From the NCBI GenBank assembly GCA_024752435.1, contig CP103037.1:930001-994000 (forward strand): 64,000 nt of DNA, written 5' to 3'. Source of the DNA: Allantophomopsis cytisporea (Eukaryota > Ascomycota > Leotiomycetes > Phacidiales > Phacidiaceae). Positions 59,292 to 64,000 of this stretch are shown in pieces. The position numbers and the translations under genes are program-made. The notes under the pieces are model-generated. The model was given only the letters and a program-made list of their open reading frames with translations. It searched no databases and was not told the origin of the DNA. Within the stretch, counting starts at the first letter, position 1. Every line of letters starts with the position of its first letter.

Positions 59292-60476
59292 GCGTTGGAC
59301 TATGTCCAACACGAAGTTGGGAGGATGTGCAGATGAGCTCACTGGAAGACTCGGGGGTATATGTATAGAAGTAGCACTAATACCAGGAAGGTGGTACAAG
59401 GAATGCTAGACTGTATATTTGTCCATTTTCAATAACCACTTGCTTCACCTGCTTGCGAAGACATAAAATGATATATGACTAATGCCGCAAAGATTGCCAG
59501 GTATCATAACCAACACCAGAAACCCGCATCTCTTCAATCACATTATATCACAGCGAAGTTATTTTCTTCTCTCATAAGATCCAGGTATTTCACTACATAA
59601 TCACTCGTCAATATCATATCACCCTCAAGACAATATCTACAAACGATTCCTGTGTCAAAATAGCCACTCATCCCTTGATTGTCAACGATCAGATCGATTA
59701 CTTCGCTCTAAAACTTCGTTACTAGCGTATTTACCTCCCACATTCTCTTAGGACTGCCTTACGACAGTCTTCGTCTCGTGCTGTCGCTTTGCTTATCGTT
59801 CCAGATTCTCACTTTCGTGATTTTCAGACGTTTCAACTGACTCGATATATTTGCCGAGCTCATGTGTTTTCTCTTCGACGATGGGCTAACTTCTGATAGC
59901 AGTGAGGTATAAAGAGGCGTAGAAGAGCATGCTGGGGCAGGAAGATAGTTTGAATCTTGTAATCCAAGGGAAAGAGTTCTAGATATGGTGATATGTCGAT
60001 TCATCTCTCGGTGTATTTGCGGTAGTTGGAGCAGACAGTGTACGGCGTAAGTGTCAGCGTGACCATTTCAATTAGCGTTGATCAAGTTCTAGTTAGTGTT
60101 GATCACAAAGTGTCCCTGTTCTAGATACATTACTTTGCTACTTATATACGTAAGGATAGGAGTATTCCCTCCATGTAATCGGACTAAATAATAATAAGTG
60201 TGTAGAGGATGTAACATACAGTACATGTGGCGTGGATTGTCTGATACTGTGTAGTACAACACAACCTTGGCGGAGACCCCTGCTCACCAGCCCACCTTGT
60301 GACGGTGTATGATTGGGTGCCCAAAGCGCAGGCATTATCTCGTCCCCTCTATATAAATCCGTCTGGGACTCCTCTTCACACCTACGTCTGCTCTTCTCTG
60401 CACATCACACGATTCTACATACAAATACCAGAATACCAAACCTTTAAATTCTTCAAAAAGAATCCAACAAGTCAAA
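59292..60476. other. Intergenic 1.2 kb, including metallothionein promoter
   Basis: No gene recognised apart from an 81-codon minus-strand frame (60004-59759) with a basic tail and no known motif. The last 150 bp contain a TATA box at 60349-60356 for the metallothionein. Confidence 0.5.
60349..60356 (+). promoter_or_regulatory. TATA box (CTATATAA) of metallothionein gene
   Basis: CTATATAAA-type element about 125 bp upstream of the ATG at 60477, leaving a leader of about 95 nt that starts with C/T-rich sequence. Confidence 0.5.
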
Positions 60477-60677
60477 ATGAAGGGCGAATGTGGATGCTCC
60501 GGTACCTCTAGCTGTACGTATTTCCCCCATCCTGGTCAGCCTTATCGACCTTTTTCTAACTTCCATGTAGGCAACTGCGGCTCTAAGTACGATTTTCCCC
60601 GTCTCCTGTTGACCTTCGCTACATTATTGCGTTACTAACAATCCTCTAGCTGCAGCTGTTCTTCCTGCGGCAAATAA
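60477..60677 (+). CDS. Copper metallothionein, 26 residues, three exons
   Basis: Exons 60477..60513, 60571..60586 and 60650..60677, each with GTACG donors and TAG acceptors. Joined they read MKGECGCSGTSSCNCG, then SNCSCSSCGK: 26 residues with seven cysteines at 5, 7, 13, 15, 19, 21 and 24. The spacing (2, 6, 2, 4, 2, 3) is identical to that of the classical Neurospora crassa copper metallothionein, and sequence around it also agrees. The protein binds Cu(I) clusters through the thiolates in the cytosol and buffers copper; transcription in relatives is copper-induced. The coding parts are only 37, 16 and 28 nt, so ORF calling cannot see it. A TATA box sits upstream. Confidence 0.93.
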
Positions 60678-61782
60678 GTTGCTCTCTCTACGATGCGACG
60701 ATACGATGTTCACGCGTAATAGCACATGGGCTGAGCTTTTGGAATATGGGCAATGGATGGAGGGGTGATGGGATAACTACTGTCATTTTCGAAATATACA
60801 CATGACCCTCGCTGTTACAAGTTGCACGTGTAATCTTTGGTGACCGTTTCAATGGTTCTACAAGCATCCAATTATCTATTGCACATGCAACGAACCTCTG
60901 TCAAATCCGCATCCAGACTTTCTTCACCGCCATGTCACCTTCACAATCTAGAAAGTATAGACTATAATCCACTCTGTTGCCCCTCATTACTTATCTTCCT
61001 GAAGTGTTGATAAGGCCCGCAACAACTTCTAATTTGGATCAGGGTTCATCCAGGCTGTGGATAGCTTACAAACATCTCCTCAATGGACCACGGGGGTTAT
61101 GGAGGTCTGTTGGTAAACAACAGGGAAGTTGTTTGGCTCAAACGTTCATATCTGCTAAAATTGTGTCCTGGTTCGTCGCTCTGCTCTTATGCACCACCTA
61201 CCGCCTTCTCTCTACTATAACCTCCAGATAGCTTCGTCAGTTCCCTTGATGACCTAGTCATACATAGGTAGATGAGTAAATACATTCAACTTGAGAGTGG
61301 ACACGAAGAGTTGGGAATATTGAAAAGGTGTTTGCGCCTGATCTATTGCTTTTGCATATGATGAGGTGGGATAGCCAGCAGGATAAGCGTCTTGTTGTTA
61401 TTTAGGTACTCTCTTTGCACTTTCTGGCTTGATTTTCAACGTAGAGTAGGAACTCAAGTATATCTCCGTATTGAAAGGCTGCACTTTGTGCTCTCCAAGT
61501 GCATGTATACAAGATACGGGGATGTGCCTCGGCTTACATACTTACGTACTACGTACAGGCTTCCCCAGATTGAATGTTAGTGGCTACCTTACCATTTTCA
61601 TGTGCTGCTACTCCTTCCCAGTTCTTGTGCTGCCCTGAAATTCAGGCCAGTAGCGGCTCCCGCCAATACCTTAGAGAGAGATTAAGAAGCTAGCGGCTAG
61701 AATGTGCGCGTGTCTGGCGATAACCAAATTTATTATTCCTGCGCCAGCATTTCTGCCGAAATATATACAAGAGATCGCCGCC
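60678..61782. other. Intergenic 1.1 kb
   Basis: Between the metallothionein and EFG1. No gene, tRNA or repeat recognised. Confidence 0.5.
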
Positions 61783-62701
61783 ATGAGTACCAAACGAAAG
61801 CATTCCGAGAGCAATGAGATTGCAGCTGTCCATGCCGACAGACAAGCGCAGGTCCCTGGCAGCATGCCACGACCTGCTAAGAAACCTCGCCGTCATGATC
61901 CCAACAAGCCACTTCAAAAACAAGTTCACGCCTCCAGCGTGAATACTATCAAGAAGAAGATGCGTGATGTGACACGACGATTAAATGCAGAGAACATTCC
62001 TGCAAATGTACGCATCGAGGATGAGCGTGCTCTTGCAGCATACCAGCAAGAACTTGCGCATGCAGAACATATGAAGAAGAGGAACAAGATGATTGGGAAA
62101 TATCACAAAGTCAGGTTCTTTGGTAAGAACATACATAAATTCATAGAGATCTTTGCTAACAATTTCTTTCTCTCTAGAGCGTGTAAAGGCAACAAAGGTC
62201 CTGAAGAAACTTCGCAAGCGTCTCTTGGAAACGGAATCGACAGAAGAAGTTGAGGCTTTAAAGCAGCAGATGCACATTTCCGAAGTCGATCTCAACTACG
62301 CACAATACTATCCATTGGACGAACCATACATCAGTCTGTTTGCCAAATCTGCTGATGGAGAAGAGAAAGATGAAGCTACATTGCAGGATATCAGCAAAAA
62401 ACCTCCAATGTGGGCTGAGGTAGAGAGGAGAATGGAGGCAGGAACTTTGGATCAGCTTCGCAATGGTCAAAGATTCCCATCTGCCGAGGTGTCACATACG
62501 AAGAAGGCTGTCCCCAAGATTTCAGCTACCAAGAAGGCACCAACAACTAAAAAGGATAATGCTAACTTTGCGCCAACGAAGCCGGCGCCAATACCTTCAT
62601 CTAGAAGACTTCGCCGGCAAGCAGAGAGAGAGGGGGCAGCTGTGGAAGCACAGAAGAAGGAAGAGGAAAATGATAGTGACGGCGGTTTCTTCGAGGAGTA
62701 A
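61783..62701 (+). CDS. EFG1: rRNA-processing protein EFG1
   Basis: Two exons: 61783..62122 and 62178..62701 (donor GTAAGA, acceptor CTCTAG), giving 287 residues. The start is the ATG at 61783 in a GCCGCCATGAG context. The central Efg1 domain reads VNTIKKKMRDVTRRLN, ENIPANVRIEDERALAAYQQEL, MIGKYHKVRFFERVKATKVLKKLRKRL and ISEVDLNYAQYYPLDEPYISLF, all typical of the family and continuous across the splice. Both ends are Lys/Arg-rich, which fits a nucleolar protein. Yeast Efg1 is part of the 40S pre-ribosome and is needed for 18S rRNA maturation. The C-terminus is acidic (EEENDSDGGFFEE). Confidence 0.93.
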
Positions 62702-64000
62702 TTATTACGATGGACTGGAAAAGCATTATTGGAGTTCGGATGGTAGCGTTATGATACCCGCGGCCGGGATAAAGATGAGCTATATCATGGGGAAAGTAAT
62801 TGAAATATTATATCCCGATTCAAAATATCTTTTGTGGATTGTTTTTGTTTTTTGAATTCGGCATATGGTAAAACATCTTGCATCGGAATTAGCCTCGGCA
62901 CTGCTCTCTTCCTACGTGATCTATCTGCTATTACTAAGAGCAATGAGCACCGTAAGGGAAAGGGGGCATATTCGGAGTATGACTAGACAGGTGAGTATAC
63001 TCACTTTCTTACCATCTAACTGTGACGCCTGCCCTACCCGTCTCACCGGAAATTTCACTTATATGGATTTCTAAAAGGTGTCCGATAGGCCCTATTAAGA
63101 TTATTGGATGCAAATTACAACAGATAATCAAGCTTATCTTCTGACAGTGTAGTTGCTCTTTTCTTCTTCTCTTTACAAGATATGTAGTTGCAGTATGAAG
63201 AGGTGCAACTGCATTAAACACATAATTCGACAAATGCACATGGCTTATCGTTACTTTTATCGCAGGAGTGGGTTGGCACATACCTAAGCACTGAAGGTAC
63301 CTTGCAAACAAGAGCATGTGCGCTATACCCTTGAAACCCAGAGGCCCTAAGGTAAAGATATGAAACACCCATGGATCTCTTATGAATAGTAAATCATGAG
63401 TATATATTCTTTCATGCTATGGGCATCCTGGTTCTAAGGGAATAACTTGAGTGCATTGCTCATTACCTTTTTAACTAAATAAATAAAATGAAAGGTAAAG
63501 GCACTGAGTGTATGGCGCAGGCACTGAGCACACCACTTATTGAGTACTGAACGCACTACTGACTAGGCAATGAGTGCGCCATAGAAGGACACATGCACTG
63601 TCACCCACTTTTGATATTTTAAGACAATTTTGCATTATTTTAGGTATTCTGAGGAAGATAGGGTAGCTACAAATCCCGAATGTAGTCTTATACGATTGTA
63701 GAAGGAGAAGCTTGACAATGCCATGCCAATATCCATGCAGTATCATCTACATTCTATCATTGAAGGGCAATGGGAGTAACGCCACTAGCTTCTATGCTCC
63801 ATTAAAACAAAACTGTTGCTTTTATACATATTGACTTGCGCCGATAACTAAGTCATGATATCATGAGAATATGCCAACGCAAGATCTCCATCCTGCTACT
63901 ATCCTTGTAGGACTTTCAAGTACTGTTCTTTGAGTACTTGGCCTTGCCGAATGAGAATGGAACATAACGGTACTTGATCATATGTTGAATTTGGCGTCTC
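62702..64000. other. Right-end region, 1.3 kb without a recognised gene
   Basis: AT-rich, with short repeated GCACTGAG-like words at about 63500-63575 (gcactgagtg, gcactgagca, gagtactgaa). No supported ORF or RNA gene. Confidence 0.5.

Noticed and set aside
1..64000. CRISPR arrays, prokaryotic operons, Shine-Dalgarno sites
   Set aside because: The DNA is clearly fungal nuclear sequence with spliceosomal introns; no regularly spaced direct repeats were seen.

Overview
This is nuclear DNA of a filamentous ascomycete (Pezizomycotina, probably Leotiomycetes; the class is inferred from overall gene content and is not proven). The evidence is frequent spliceosomal introns of about 47-60 nt with GTRNGT donors and CTAAC/CTGAC-like branch points, plus typical fungal families: YVC1, SKT5/CHS4, NiCoT, a 26-residue Neurospora-type copper metallothionein, FMP46 and CBP4. 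I rebuilt 26 protein-coding genes, most by joining exons by hand. Reading frame is kept across every proposed junction.

Left third (1-23.5 kb), carbohydrate use. A GH31 alpha-glycosidase (cut by the left edge) is followed by a hexose-6-phosphate epimerase and a YVC1 cation channel. Then comes a compact sugar-acid module: a DapA-type 2-keto-3-deoxy-sugar-acid aldolase, an amidohydrolase-type aldonolactonase, and an SDR that closely resembles yeast LRA1 (L-rhamnose 1-dehydrogenase). Next are an FAD phenol-hydroxylase-like monooxygenase, an MFS sugar transporter, a GH127 beta-L-arabinofuranosidase-like enzyme and a secreted clan-A glycosidase. Together these look like a locus for releasing, importing and oxidising a plant wall sugar, probably L-rhamnose from pectin. 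The nonamer CCGGTGGGA occurs twice (plus one variant) in the shared transporter/GH127 promoter and once upstream of the secreted glycosidase. The dehydratase step (LRA3) is not in the window.

Middle (23.7-40 kb). A NiCoT nickel transporter, an aldo/keto reductase with a roughly 230-residue N-terminal extension and one acceptor lacking AG, a solo-LTR-like element, an ABHD11/IMO32-type mitochondrial hydrolase, ADE1, ARL3 and a 1019-residue RRM protein of unknown role.

Right third (39.8-64 kb). Several small nuclear-encoded mitochondrial genes with tiny exons: FMP46, CBP4 (its exon 2 has no usable start of its own), MPC2/3, NDUFA2 and COX13. Among them are NUP53, SKT5/CHS4 (chitin synthase activator with Sel1 repeats and a CaaX end), a PNPOx-like flavoprotein, a G-patch/RRM protein, a small Gly/Ser/His-rich protein, the metallothionein, and EFG1 for rRNA processing. 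The 2.6 kb before SKT5 and the 1.3-2 kb gaps elsewhere hold only microsatellites and unsupported ORFs.
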